Shown here piece after piece: positions 1 through 9,849 of a stretch of 64,000 bases of DNA. The stretch lies in contig CM021318.1 of NCBI GenBank assembly GCA_010645155.1, positions 9,580,889 to 9,644,888 of the forward strand, given 5' to 3'. How positions within the stretch are numbered: position 1 is the stretch's first letter; every line of letters starts with the position of its first letter. The stretch is from Tigriopus japonicus (lineage: Eukaryota > Arthropoda > Copepoda > Harpacticoida > Harpacticidae). The translations under genes were made by a program, and so were the position numbers. The notes under the pieces were generated by a model. That model was not told the origin of the DNA and ran no database searches. It worked only from the letters and a program-made list of their open reading frames with translations.

Positions 1-644
1 AGGAAAAAAGTCCACTCAAACAGGATGGATTGTCAAATCCACCTTACAATTGCTTCAATTGTATATTTCAAGCATCAATACAAATACTTATTTCTAGTTT
101 TGCCCAAATCAACGAGAGTTGCTTCGTTTCATAAAGAAGAGCTCATGAATTCTCATTTATGAAACTCAGCTTAGCCAAGCCAAAAAGGATCTCGTTTATT
201 AGTGAATTAGGCACTGAGAGGAAGGACTTCATATTCTTTTACCACTACGTGCGTACAAAATTCAGTTTCATAAACGTCGGGTTAGCTCGCTGTAAGAAAT
301 CGCCAGTTTGATAAGCATATTCGGACAGAACTTTCGGAAGCTGTCACTGCTCCCGCGAGAAAATAAGCTAAGCTAATGCACCCAATTACGAATAAGAAGG
401 GTTTGGTTGGGAGAACGAGGATAGAGAGTTCCACTGAGGCATACTCGTGATTTTTCAGAAACACGTCATGAGATCTTGAAAATATAATTTCAACCATTAG
501 TTAAGACACAAATGCAACAAATTGAAACCATCTTCAAATCAAGAAAGCGTTGTAACATAGAGGTATCTACGTACATATCTGGTGACAAACATGTTTTTGT
601 TGATATTGTAATCATCCCACTCCTTCTTTGGGTAACTAGCTACT
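1..644. other. No gene seen; 3' flank of the lectin-like gene
   Basis: AT-rich sequence without a convincing ORF or repeat. The only functional candidate is a minus-strand AATAAA at 200-195, about 450 bases downstream of the lectin-like stop codon. Confidence 0.4.
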
Positions 645-3600
645 TTACTCATAATAATTCGCCTGACGTTTTACAGGCGGTGGGGCAGTTCCCATGACAG
701 GTGTCGTTCTTGGTCTCATGGTGGGTCGTCCAGTGTTTTTGGTGGGTCGTCCAGTGTTTTTGGTGGGTCGAGCAGTGTTCATGGTGGGTCGAGCAGTGTT
801 TTTGGTGGGTCGAGCAGTGTTCATGGTGGGTCGAGCAGTGTTCATGGTGGGTCGAACAGTGTTCATGGTGGGTCGAGCAGTGTTCATGGTGGGTCGAGCA
901 GTTTTTATTGTTGGAACGGTTGAAATACTTGGTCTTATCGTTGGCTTTGGAGGTGGAATATCTGGGAAGTTGACTTGAACACCTGAAACAGATTTTGATT
1001 AGGGATAATGTTTAGTGATGGGCCGAAAAGGCTCTTAACCAAAACCGAATTTTTTGGCCAAATTAGGGCTTAACCGAAACCTTTTTGGTCTAGAAACCCG
1101 TAAAAAATACTACTTTTTCTGAAAAACAATTTGTTGTCTTAAATCACGTTAAAAAAAGAAAACAAATCTTTTAGTTCTTTTATGAATGCTAATGATCTTA
1201 TGAACATCTTCTATTGGTTCCAGTTTTGTTTCAGATCTCTTTCGGTCTGTCATATAGTTTGTTTAAGGAGCCAAACAAGTTAAACCAAGAAATAATGCAG
1301 CTTTTCTCCCTTTTTTAAGGAGATTAGAACGAAGACAAGAAGCATCCTTACTCTCTTCAAAAGGACATCTTCCAACATTGCTTCCAGACTTCCAACCTCT
1401 ATCAGAAAGGAAAGTTTTGTTTTCTCTTTAGTGCTACGCAGATTTTCAGCAATTATCTCTACATTGCATCTGTTTGTAAACACAGGTTAAAACATATCAC
1501 TCTTAGAATAAACCTTTTCATCTTTTCTTATTTATTTCTTCACTTAAATCAATTTACTGTGCATTTATTGCTCTGTATCAAACCATAAAGGCAGGAATTA
1601 CTTGTGATGTCATCATTTTATGGCGGGAAAAAGGTTCTAAAAACATGTGTTTCTGATGAGCGTGCAAGGTAGCTAAAACCGAAGATTTAGGCCTAGTAAA
1701 TGCAACAATTCCTTTCTCATCTGCACAGCTTGAAGTTGGAATAGCAATTCTTGATATTTGTTTTGTAAAAAAAATTCTGTTGCTTTTATCTAAAATTGGG
1801 CTACATAAATTGAGAGTGTTCTTCCGAACTTTTGAATCAGGAATGCCCAATCTTGAATAACAAGATGGCCAGAGGAGCGCAATTCCTGGGGCAACTAAAC
1901 CTAAAAACAAATAATTTGTTTAATTGAAGGCTTCCCATTTCTCCGTTTGTTTTTAAATTACTTTGCAACACTTCTCAACATACATTAACCATGCCGTTGC
2001 TCTTAAATGCAATTTTTTTTTTGAAAATTTGACCCTTGAAAACTGAGAATTTTTCTTGGCAAGCCTAGACTGCCAACGGCAGCAGGTCTGTAATATGATA
2101 CGGCAATCGCTCCCAATGTTAAGCAAATTGTGCAAAAGCTAAAAAATAACATATTACCAAGGCATCTGAATCTTATAAAGGGTTATATAATTACTAAATA
2201 TTATTCCTGATCTACTAACAAGTCAAGGCTTGCCCAGATCTGCAAACAGTAACCCGCCGCTAGACCAAATAACGTATCTGATTTAATTGTTTACATTGAT
2301 GCTACATTTCCAGAGTCAGAGTGCAACTTCACTGTTGTGATCAGAAAAAGGCTGTCCGCTGAGTGGGGATATTGCAGCTTCAACGCCCATTAATTGTCAC
2401 CTCACCCTCAAGAATGACAGCAGGTTCGCTCATTTAAGCTGACAAAGCCGTGACCACCGCATGTAAATTAATACTAAAGGCCACTAGGACCCGGAAAGCC
2501 CGGGATTCGAACTTGGAATATTGTGCTCAACCCCTGCGCTAAAAACGTTGCTGGCCATTTATATTATTGATCTGTCTGTTCACATTTAAACTCATTCCTT
2601 GTAGCGGTTTAAAAAATTAACAGCCAAAATAACCTCAAAAATAATTAATTATAGGAAGCAAAGCCGAAATAAAATTATATTTCAAATATTACTTTTGAAC
2701 CCCATAACCTGACTAGGAAACATATGAAACAATACACTTGCCAGAGGGGAACTTTGATTTAACTACCCCTAAAGGTTTCCACTTCATCACCCAAGTTAAT
2801 CCTTACGTCTCTCTGCAATGTAGCCTCGAGTCTCGTCTTCATCCAGACAATCTGACTTCATCCACTGAAGCGAGGGCATTTGGAACTCGGCGCAATTCCC
2901 TTTCGCCTCAGTTGAGGCCCAATTGGTTTGATTAATGGGTTTCCCATCTGATGCCCATCGCCATTGGTCCAAACCTAACAGATTTACGCCAATCCAGAAC
3001 TTGGATCCTGCCGGATAACCTATGGCGAGGAGAAAAATAAATACTTAAAGCACATGGATGTTAATCTGCCACAATAGAAAGAAAAGCAAGCCTACCTATT
3101 TTCTTTTTTGTCTTACTCAAAGGTAACGGGATTATCATTCATGCTTATTGAATTATTTGTTCAAAATAATTTTTGCCCCAAAAGCAAATGACAATGTAGG
3201 AAAAAGGAAGGAACTACGTTTGTCAAATACAGGAGAACTTGACCCGTTATGTGATAGTACCCGATGAATATGTCTGTCCTCGGGCATCGGGATCTGTTTC
3301 ATACTAGATTTTAATCGGGCCACGTATCGTTTCTAGCAACCTAGATATAAAGTTTACTTCAGGGTACAAGACACACGGAGCAAAAAGCCCTCTGGTTGAA
3401 ACGAACACGCGAAACCACCGAGAAAGTGACGACGACGGCGAAGGCGATGGTTCTTCGTTTTACCTCGTGAAACGTGATTTTCTAATGAGAGAAATCTTTC
3501 TTTCCCTTTCTAGGGTAGTATTCACATTCACCGATGGACTTGGACAACAGCTTTGATTTTCTCAATATTCATTCAAGCTTCTGGGGGTTTGAATCTTGCA

Positions 3601-5712
3601 TAAACTCTCTTGTCAGAGTGTGTTGAGACTAGGGTCAAGAATCAAAGGATTTTCTCGATGTCATAAGACGTTGTTTACAGCCAAATTTGACATCAGTCTA
3701 AACGTCATAAGGGATGAAAGTTCAATTGGATTGGAAAACCATGATTGCTTTTGCAAAAATTTCACCCAACTCTCTCTCTTTCTTTCGCAGTCAGAGTGTG
3801 TTTTATCATTTCTATGTGGCCAAGTGAGCTGATGGGGGTCGGTCGCTTCTACGTTATAGCACTATCGTAGTAGTGGTATTACTTGTTCACTGCTCGTCGT
3901 CGATGAACAACGTATGGAGGCACATGTGCATCTAGGACAGGTGAAAACTAAAAACTTCATAGTACGAGATGGAAACTCACATTTTTGCAGGATCCTTTGC
4001 AGCTTCTTGGTCTCCTCGTCCGAGTCAGGTTCGACGAGTTTGCCACCCTTTTCAATGGACTGTGCTTCGGCTTGCATCCAGGTTATCGGACGGATCTCAG
4101 CCAGATAATACTCCTTCAAATCAATTCGAATCCAGCCGGGAATCCGGGTTGGACAACTAGGATTGCCAGGGGCGTCGGGAGGAATTTCCGGTTGGGCCGT
4201 TCCAGGGTTAGAGGGCTCAATTGGGGGTCTGATAGGATAGGTGTAGTCCGGGTAATTGGGGTAGTCGGGGTAAATTTCAAAAGGCCCATCGGGTCCCATT
4301 TGGTTTTGACCGGGTGGACAAACACACGGAGGAGGTTGAGGTACCCATTCTATGCAACAATCATTAGGTTGAGAGAATATGGGAATTTGCATTCGAGGAT
4401 TCCAGTCCTGATAGCCAACCGGACCCAATGGTGGATGTTGATTCCCATCTTGAGGCTGGTTCCAATCTTGAGGCTGATTCCAATCCTGAGGTTGGTTCCA
4501 ATCTTGAGGCTGGTTCCAATCTTGAGGTTGGTTCCAATATTGAGGCTGGTTCCAATCTTGAGGCTGATTCCAATCCTGAGGTTGGTTCCAATCTTGAGGC
4601 TGGTTCCAATCTTGAGGCTGATTCCAATCTTGAGGCTGGTTCCAATCTTGTGGTTGGTTCCAATCTTGAGGCTGGTTCCAATCTTGAGGCTGGTTCCAAT
4701 CCTGAGGTTGGTTCCAATATTGAGGTTGATTCAAATCTTGAGGCGGGTTCCAATCTTGTAATGGATATGGACAAGGGGGCTCTGCATTCATGTCGGGTAT
4801 TACATCCCTAGGATCCATTTGAACCCATGGTCGCTGATAGCTTCCGCAAGGGTCGTTGAGTGCCCATTGACTTCCCGATGGATTTGACTGAATCCAGGGG
4901 GCTAAAACAAGTGCATGTATAGTTAAACTGGGCATGTAAAGTTAAACATCATATCTAATATTCTCACATATACATACTCCAGCAGCTCCATATGACAATC
5001 AATGATTGCTGAACTGTGGTCTTCTCCCTCTCTACCTACCTACTTACTTACCTACCTCCCTCTTACTCACATACTTCAAACATACATTAGACCTCGTCCT
5101 AAATACAACATGACACGAAAAAGAGAAACTCGCGCTGGCAAGCAAGAAAGAAAAGAACTTTGAGCAGCCGCACTTAGGCTTCAATCAATTCAAGAACAGA
5201 ACCTTAACGGGTCCATAACTAGAACTCAGGCAAACCTGAATTTGGTTAGAGAAAAAGGGGAGTTTAGTTCATGTAAGGCCCAAAAAATTTGTTTAAATGT
5301 TATTAAAAAAAGGACACTGCAAGTAAAGAATAGCAACTGCATACGGTTTGTTCTTTATGAGCATCTGAGTTATGATTCGATTTTGGGCAGTACAAATAAG
5401 TCATTTTTGTAGATTCTCAAGTCAATATTGTCAAAACTTATCAGGAAGAAGATAGATGTGATGCAGGATGAGCATCGTTGATCATGAAGTATCATCTTCG
5501 CATGGAGCAATTACTTTTTGCAAGTGTGAGTCCTCGAAAATACAAATAGATGAATGCTCAATTCAATAGATGAATTTCCTCACATGACTACCATCGTATA
5601 TTCGAAGTAATTGGATGTTTTTAAGGCGAAATTTTTTTTTGAGATTTCATCAAACAGAAACGTTACCTTGATGTGATTCAGAAATCAAGAGGAATATGAA
5701 AATACCCCACAT
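645..5712 (-). CDS. Secreted C-type lectin-like protein with NQPQDW and NTARPTM repeat tails (4 exons)
   Basis: Reconstructed exons: 5712-5667, 4901-3981, 3019-2807 and 982-645. All junctions are phase 1 and give 505 codons plus stop. Exon 1 encodes a signal peptide (MWGIFIFLLISESHQ) and ends at gtaacg. Exon 2 starts APWIQSN, carries about 18 hexapeptides of type NQPQDW, then a Pro-rich linker and the first half of a C-type lectin-like domain (PGWIRI, TWMQAEAQ, GGKLVEP). Exon 3 completes the domain (FWIGVNL, WRWASDG, NCAEF, then W-x4-C) and ends at a strong gtaagg donor. Exon 4 is a Pro/Thr-rich tail with nine 7-residue units (NTARPTM-like), ending in ANYYE. The canonical calcium motifs EPN/QPD and WND are absent (QTN and WMKSD instead), so calcium-dependent sugar binding is doubtful. 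Inferred role: extracellular matrix, mucus or adhesive protein. Exons 1-3 are secure; the join to exon 4 rests on phase and donor strength. A possible AATAAA lies at 200-195. Confidence 0.75.
720..908 (-). repeat. 21-bp coding minisatellite (NTARPTM heptapeptides)
   Basis: Nine units begin at 720, 741, 762, 783, 804, 825, 846, 867 and 888, exactly 21 bases apart with few substitutions. Read on the minus strand they encode Thr-Arg-Pro-Thr heptads (NTARPTM, NTARPTK, NTGRPTK, NTVRPTM) inside the last exon of the lectin-like gene. Thr and Pro density suggests O-glycosylation. Plus-strand frames over the array are shadows. Confidence 0.9.
1013..1255. mobile_element. Degenerate hAT-type MITE fragment
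   Basis: The left end TAGTGATGGGCCGAAAAGG closely matches the terminus of the intact hAT MITE at 33193 (TAGTGATGGACCGAAAG), followed by the same pattern of aaccgaaa/ttggcc motifs. A decayed right end (ctttcggtctgtcatata) is near 1240-1255. No target duplication can be recognised. It lies in intron 3 of the lectin-like gene. Confidence 0.45.
1598..2115. repeat. Dispersed repeat family A, copy 1
   Basis: About 520 bases align co-linearly with 58113-58630 in the same orientation. Both run from tgatgtcatcatttt-ggcggg, through caatTcctttctcatctgcaca, attcttga and aatcaggaatgccc, to aagcctagactgc and ggtctgtaa. The left edge is shared; terminal inverted repeats were not found. It lies in intron 3 of the lectin-like gene. 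An open minus-strand frame (1910-1578) covers much of it and is partly conserved in copy 2. Confidence 0.8.
2338..2560 (-). mobile_element. tRNA-derived SINE, copy 1
   Basis: Aligns with 50101-50335: shared gctgtcc, cctcacCctca-gaatgac, catttaagctg, gctgtgac-like and gggattcgaac blocks. Reverse-complemented, the tRNA-like head reads box A-like GCGCAGGGGTTGAGC and box B GTTCGAATCCC, so the element is on the minus strand with its 3' end near 2338. It lies in intron 3 of the lectin-like gene. Confidence 0.75.
4437..4757 (-). repeat. 18-bp coding minisatellite (NQPQDW hexapeptides)
   Basis: About 18 tandem 18-bp units lie in exon 2 of the lectin-like gene and encode NQPQDW with rare variants (NQPQYW, NPPQDL, NQPQDG). 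The units are nearly identical at third positions as well, which indicates recent expansion or gene conversion. The array is rich in Trp, Gln and Asp and has no Lys or Cys. Confidence 0.92.
5031..5060. repeat. Short tetranucleotide microsatellite (cctacctactta)
   Basis: Imperfect (ctac)n/(ttac)n run within intron 1 of the lectin-like gene. Confidence 0.7.
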
Positions 5713-7416
5713 TTCTAGTTGCAATCAGATACTCTGAATAATAAACTGCTGTTCATTTAATAACCTGTTGTCATTCCTTGGACATATTTTTGTGTTTTAT
5801 TTTTCTCCTATCAGGGAGGAAATTCAAAGACGAAAATTGGAACATTTTCACTTTCATTGCGTTTCACTTTCCTTCGAAGCAACCTGGTTTTCGAAAAGGG
5901 AAAGAAAAACCTGGTTTCAAGGGGCTGGAAGTGTCTTTAGACACTATGAAAACAGTAGCAACCATTGAAATCATCTATGTAAAAATACTATGCAGATGCT
6001 TCTGTAAATCTTAAAAAGAAATCAAATTGTTGCAGTCAAAGGGCGTTGGTTGGAAATCGAAATGTTCAAAATACTCGATTTCTGCGAGCATCAAAGCCTG
6101 CACTTTCATGGAGGAGACAATCAAGCGTACAATTGCAGCAATACAGATCTCCTCCTTCCTCAAGTTTCTAAAAGGAATGACAAAAGGTTTCAAGATTTCA
6201 CGTTGTTCACTTTCTTCTTCTTTGATTCTCAAGACACTCTCACAAACACGAGTCACAATCTGTGCCAGATCTTGTAGTCAACCAGTAAATTAGCAGAAGA
6301 AGACCTTTCACCGAGAAATTCAGCGACTACTCATATTCACAATTCTTGGTGAAACACGACAGAGGGAAGGAGCAATGACCCAGCAAGATCCGCAGTCCAA
6401 AGTACATACATATGAGATATACTGTAGTCTAGTGATGTGTTTCGAACAAGGAGTGCTGCCAGTTTTGACTAAGAAGGTTATCGCTGTTCAAAAGGGCAGG
6501 TTGTATTGAACTTTTTGAAAAGACCTAAACAGGGACCAATTTGGCAACACTCGAACTTGTTTGATTTCGAGTTCCATTGATTGTTATAAAATTGGATTTC
6601 GAGTTGGCAGTGCTGCCATATTTCATGGTAGATAAGGTCTATTGTCTGTTGAAAAGTTTAGTTGTGGTCAGATTTTTGACCCTAAAAACAAAATGGCAAA
6701 ACTCTGCCAAAAATCCAACTCGAAACACATCACTTCATGAATAAAGTCATTAACAAGGCGACATCTAGGGTACATTTTGATTCTTTAGTTACTGATCAAA
6801 AACAAACTTAAAGCAACATTATTTTTTGCATTGAATTTAATGCCTGCAGAAATACACAAGGCTAATTAAATGCATCAATTTACAAGATTTCTCATATTTG
6901 ATTCATGGTGTCGTCAAGGACATAAGTTCAAGGCAAGGTTGAAAAAATAAATTTTATTTTTTGGAATTTTTGCTTCTTGAACGAGTCTTATTCGATATTA
7001 GCAAAAGATGCCTCCATTTTAGAAATAACAGAAATGTTTTGAGGTGCCCACCAGGTGTCGTATTGAGCCAAACATCTCTTCTATTTGAAAAACAGTACTT
7101 AGTGCATGACAAACATTGCCTCGTATTGATGCTTATTGACTTTGCGACCTGAGCATTCTAGAATTGAGGATGGCAAGTGAAATTTTGGTCCGGCAAATTG
7201 CGAATATTGACTAACTTTTACGGCCCTTTGAATTTCATTGCAGCCAACGTACGTCCAAATGGAAGTTCGTGGAGATTAGGTCAAAGCAAACATTGAAAAG
7301 ATAAAATAGCCAAAGATAAAAGTTAATCTAACTTACCGATGACCTAGAAAATTCAAACGTGGGTCTTTAGAATTCTACGAGACCATGGCAAAATAATAGT
7401 TCCTTCTGAAGCAGTA
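5713..7416. other. Intergenic, no gene seen
   Basis: Lies between the 5' end of the lectin-like gene and the 3' end of the zinc-finger gene. Apart from the MITE-like element at 6429-6736, only short unconvincing frames are present. The promoter of the lectin-like gene should lie just above 5712; no clear TATA box was recognised. Confidence 0.4.
6429..6736. mobile_element. Probable small hAT-like MITE
   Basis: Terminal inverted repeats TAGTGATGTGTTTCGAA (left) and TCGAAACACATCACTT (right) bracket about 300 bases. The sub-terminal part holds repeated gtgctgcca and tttcgagtt motifs. TAGTGATG is a hAT-type terminus. A clear 8-bp target duplication is not visible, so the copy is old or the edges are slightly off. 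Confidence 0.55.
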
Positions 7417-7420
7417 GATA

Positions 7421-7426
7421 TTTATT
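7421..7426 (-). promoter_or_regulatory. Polyadenylation signal AATAAA
   Basis: Minus-strand AATAAA about 220 bases downstream of the zinc-finger stop codon; the natural 3' end of that transcript. Confidence 0.5.
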
Positions 7427-7644
7427 TATCGGTATATTACTATCACAAGTTAGATTGTAAATATGGATGAATTTGAACACCATTGATATAGAACTGATCT
7501 TTGAATGAAGTATTTTCGGTGGTACATTCTTCCGTTCGTGTTTCCCGCGCATTTTTTCAGCGAAAGGACAAAAAGGATAGGAAAATGAAGATGAGTTGAG
7601 TTGAGAAAGTTTCCAAAGGAGGAAAAGCAGATGATTCTAAGAAC

Positions 7645-9288
7645 TTAGTGATGGCGATCACTGACCAGATGGGCATTGAAGTCATACATATCGGTGCATT
7701 GGGTGCGGCAACCGTTGCACCGCCAAGGATTGCCTTCGCTGTGGAAGCCTCGGTGGAGAAAGTACAACGTTTGGTTGGGGAAAATGATGGTACAATGCTG
7801 ACAAGACCATGGTTGAGTCCCTGGAGGGCTTGCATCTTTGGCCCCGCTGGATTTGGCGTTTCCCGTTGACGATAAGGTAATTATTGGTATCGAACTGGGT
7901 CCGGTTCGTGGAATCGGCTCTACCTTGGAGTTTGCCGATGGGACCTGGATCTTCCGAACAATGACGGCTCCACTCTTGTCATGAAACGAACCTTGACGAA
8001 AAACCCGTAGATCCTTGGCGTGATTCTCATCATCGCGAGACTCCATTTTGATTTCATTGGAAAGAGCCTCGAGTCGCTCTTGGATGGCTTGAGGAGAAAT
8101 GGCAAGAACCGGAACACCGTCATTGGAACCTTCTCCGTTGCGTTGTTGGTTTGGAGTGGGAGATGGGGCCTGTTCTGGTGAGAGTGAGCGATCTCGTGAG
8201 GTTTGTGAGAAGAAACTCCTGTCAGTGCTTTTGGTTGGCGAAGGGGGTAAGGACGAGTAGGAGTACGAAGATCCTATTCCTTGGGAACTGGTCACATTTA
8301 GGCTGGGGCAGGAATAGGTTTCAGAGCGAACTGGCGAGACTGCGGCAACGGTGGTGATTGACACCCCGGATTCTGGTTCCACGCGGCAAGAGGACGGGTT
8401 GTCCAGGTTGATGTGATGATCCTCGTTCAAGTGTGTTCGGATTGCTTGAACGTCTTTGGCCTTGTAGGAACAAAGTAAGCATACTTTCTCGGCGTGAGCT
8501 TGACCAATATGTTCGTTCTGAAAGTGTGCATTCATTGCAATGTGACGTTGAAATCTCTTCTTGCACACGGGGCATTGGAAACAAGTTTGGCACTTTAATT
8601 TCTCCTTTCTTGCAGCTGCACTCATTTTGGCCGCTGAACTGCTTCCAAATGGCGAGCGATTTCCTGGTTGTTGGGTGTTCTGTTGACGAAGCTGCATTAA
8701 TAGGTTGCTATACATTTCCGGATTGGTTCCACCTTGACTACTGCGTTTCCCATCCGGTCCCGGTGACTTGGGAGGGGATCCGGTGGTAGGATTTGTTGTC
8801 GAGATCTCGATTATCCTCCGCTTTCGAGAGGCCAGAGAAAGGTCAACTGAGCCATTCGTCCTTGCTTGCTGGAGGCCAGGCGATGAGGTTGACGATGGCG
8901 ACCCATCTCTTTCGGGCACCAAGAGGCCATTGTGCGCCACTGGAGGGCAGTTCAGGGAAGCCTTCAAGAGAGGAGTGGCAGTGGAGGTGGAACTTGCCGG
9001 TGGCGTTGGAGATGAGAGAGCTTGCCGAAGTGGGCTAGCCCGGGTACAGCTAGTGGTACCACCACCATAGGTGAGGTAGGGAGTTGGAGACGTGGAGGAA
9101 CGTGGGGATTGTCGGAATAGTGAGGGTGATAAGGAGTCTCGTTTGTCACAATAAGAGTCGTTGGTCGAAGTCGTGGTAGTAGTGTTGTTATTTTGGTCTG
9201 AAGCTGTACTACATGGTTCTGGCGGGTCGTGGTCGCGGTCATGGTCTCTGTCATTTTGTCGATTGTCATGCATAACGTCTTTGTACAC
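7645..9288 (-). CDS. C2H2 zinc-finger transcription factor with hunchback/Ikaros-like C-terminal finger pair
   Basis: Uninterrupted 547-aa frame. The first half is low-complexity (Ser/Thr/Pro/Gln, with polyThr/Asn near the N-terminus) and includes VDLSLASRKRR, a basic, possibly nuclear-localising stretch. A central pair of C2H2 fingers lies at about residues 240-297 (CPVCKKRFQRHIAMNAHFQ, then CLLCSYK...RTHLNEDHH). A second pair ends the protein at 493-547 (CQHCTIIFPNQTLYFLHRGFH, then CNGC...DFNAHLVSDRHH). A C-terminal finger pair of the form C-x2-C-F-x-LY-x2-H followed by CN-x-C resembles the dimerisation fingers of Ikaros and Hunchback. Inferred role: nuclear, DNA-binding developmental regulator. 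The start at 9288 is the first ATG of the frame; an upstream exon cannot be excluded. I could not assign it to one named orthologue. Confidence 0.85.
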   Translation of the reverse strand: MYKDVMHDNRQNDRDHDRDHDPPEPCSTASDQNNNTTTTTSTNDSYCDKRDSLSPSLFRQSPRSSTSPTPYLTYGGGTTSCTRASPLRQALSSPTPPASSTSTATPLLKASLNCPPVAHNGLLVPERDGSPSSTSSPGLQQARTNGSVDLSLASRKRRIIEISTTNPTTGSPPKSPGPDGKRSSQGGTNPEMYSNLLMQLRQQNTQQPGNRSPFGSSSAAKMSAAARKEKLKCQTCFQCPVCKKRFQRHIAMNAHFQNEHIGQAHAEKVCLLCSYKAKDVQAIRTHLNEDHHINLDNPSSCRVEPESGVSITTVAAVSPVRSETYSCPSLNVTSSQGIGSSYSYSSLPPSPTKSTDRSFFSQTSRDRSLSPEQAPSPTPNQQRNGEGSNDGVPVLAISPQAIQERLEALSNEIKMESRDDENHAKDLRVFRQGSFHDKSGAVIVRKIQVPSANSKVEPIPRTGPSSIPIITLSSTGNAKSSGAKDASPPGTQPWSCQHCTIIFPNQTLYFLHRGFHSEGNPWRCNGCRTQCTDMYDFNAHLVSDRHH

Positions 9289-9663
9289 GTGGGTCGGAAT
9301 GGTGAATGTCTTTGTGAGTCCGTCAGTCGCAAAAATTAAACGTAACAGTTTGTCGTTTGTTTGTTCAAGTTTTTGTCTCGTAAGGATATGTCTGAGGTCA
9401 TTTGAGTTGTGTCAAGTCTGTTTGGTACTTTACAGCTAGTATGAGAAAAGTCGTCGTTCTGATGCAAAATGAATACTTCTGAAAGACTTCTAGAGTTGAC
9501 TTGGTTGCGTACGTGGGTGAAGCTACTATGAATGACGAGATCAATTTGTGCGGGAATTTTCCTAAATTTTGGATTTACGATAAGTGAGAGAGAGGTCGTT
9601 GAATTGTCCTAACAGTGACTAGATCGAACTGTCAACTTAATGAGTCTCTATCTCATGTCTTGT

Positions 9664-9846
9664 TCAAGTGGTCACTCGTTGGTCCCTCAACAACACGAGG
9701 GTGTCGGTAGTCGTATCCAAAGAGTTGTCATGGTTGAGAGTCAGAAAGTCACTGTCCAGTTTTAGAGTCACATCATTGTCTTGGTCACTTTGTTTGGTCG
9801 GTCGTCGTCTCAAGTCCAGACACAGTCCGTCCGTTAGATCCGTCAA
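9664..9846 (-). other. Upstream ORF or alternative 5' coding exon of the zinc-finger gene
   Basis: A 60-aa minus-strand frame (MTDLTDGLCLDLRRRP..., Asp/Thr/Leu-rich) lies 375 bases upstream of the zinc-finger ATG. Its polar composition resembles the neighbouring coding sequence, and LCLDL recalls the VDLSL motif in the main ORF. No splice join into the main frame was demonstrated. It could equally be a chance uORF in the 5' leader. Confidence 0.2.
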
Positions 9847-9849
9847 GTC

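Noticed and set aside
694..978. Plus-strand MVGRAVF repeat ORFs
   Set aside because: Shadow of the 21-bp repeat. The minus reading joins a Pro-rich sequence to a proper acceptor and stop codon.
1578..1910. 110-aa minus-strand ORF as a gene
   Set aside because: It lies inside a dispersed repeat also present at 58113-58630; better treated as repeat remnant.
3985..4811. Long plus-strand ORFs over the NQPQDW array (258 aa and 127 aa) and a 136-aa alternative minus-strand frame
   Set aside because: An 18-bp repeat keeps all frames open. Only the minus frame continuing into the lectin domain with matching splice phases is supported.
7648..9070. Plus-strand ORFs antisense to the zinc-finger gene
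   Set aside because: Codon-bias shadows; the minus strand has clear zinc fingers.
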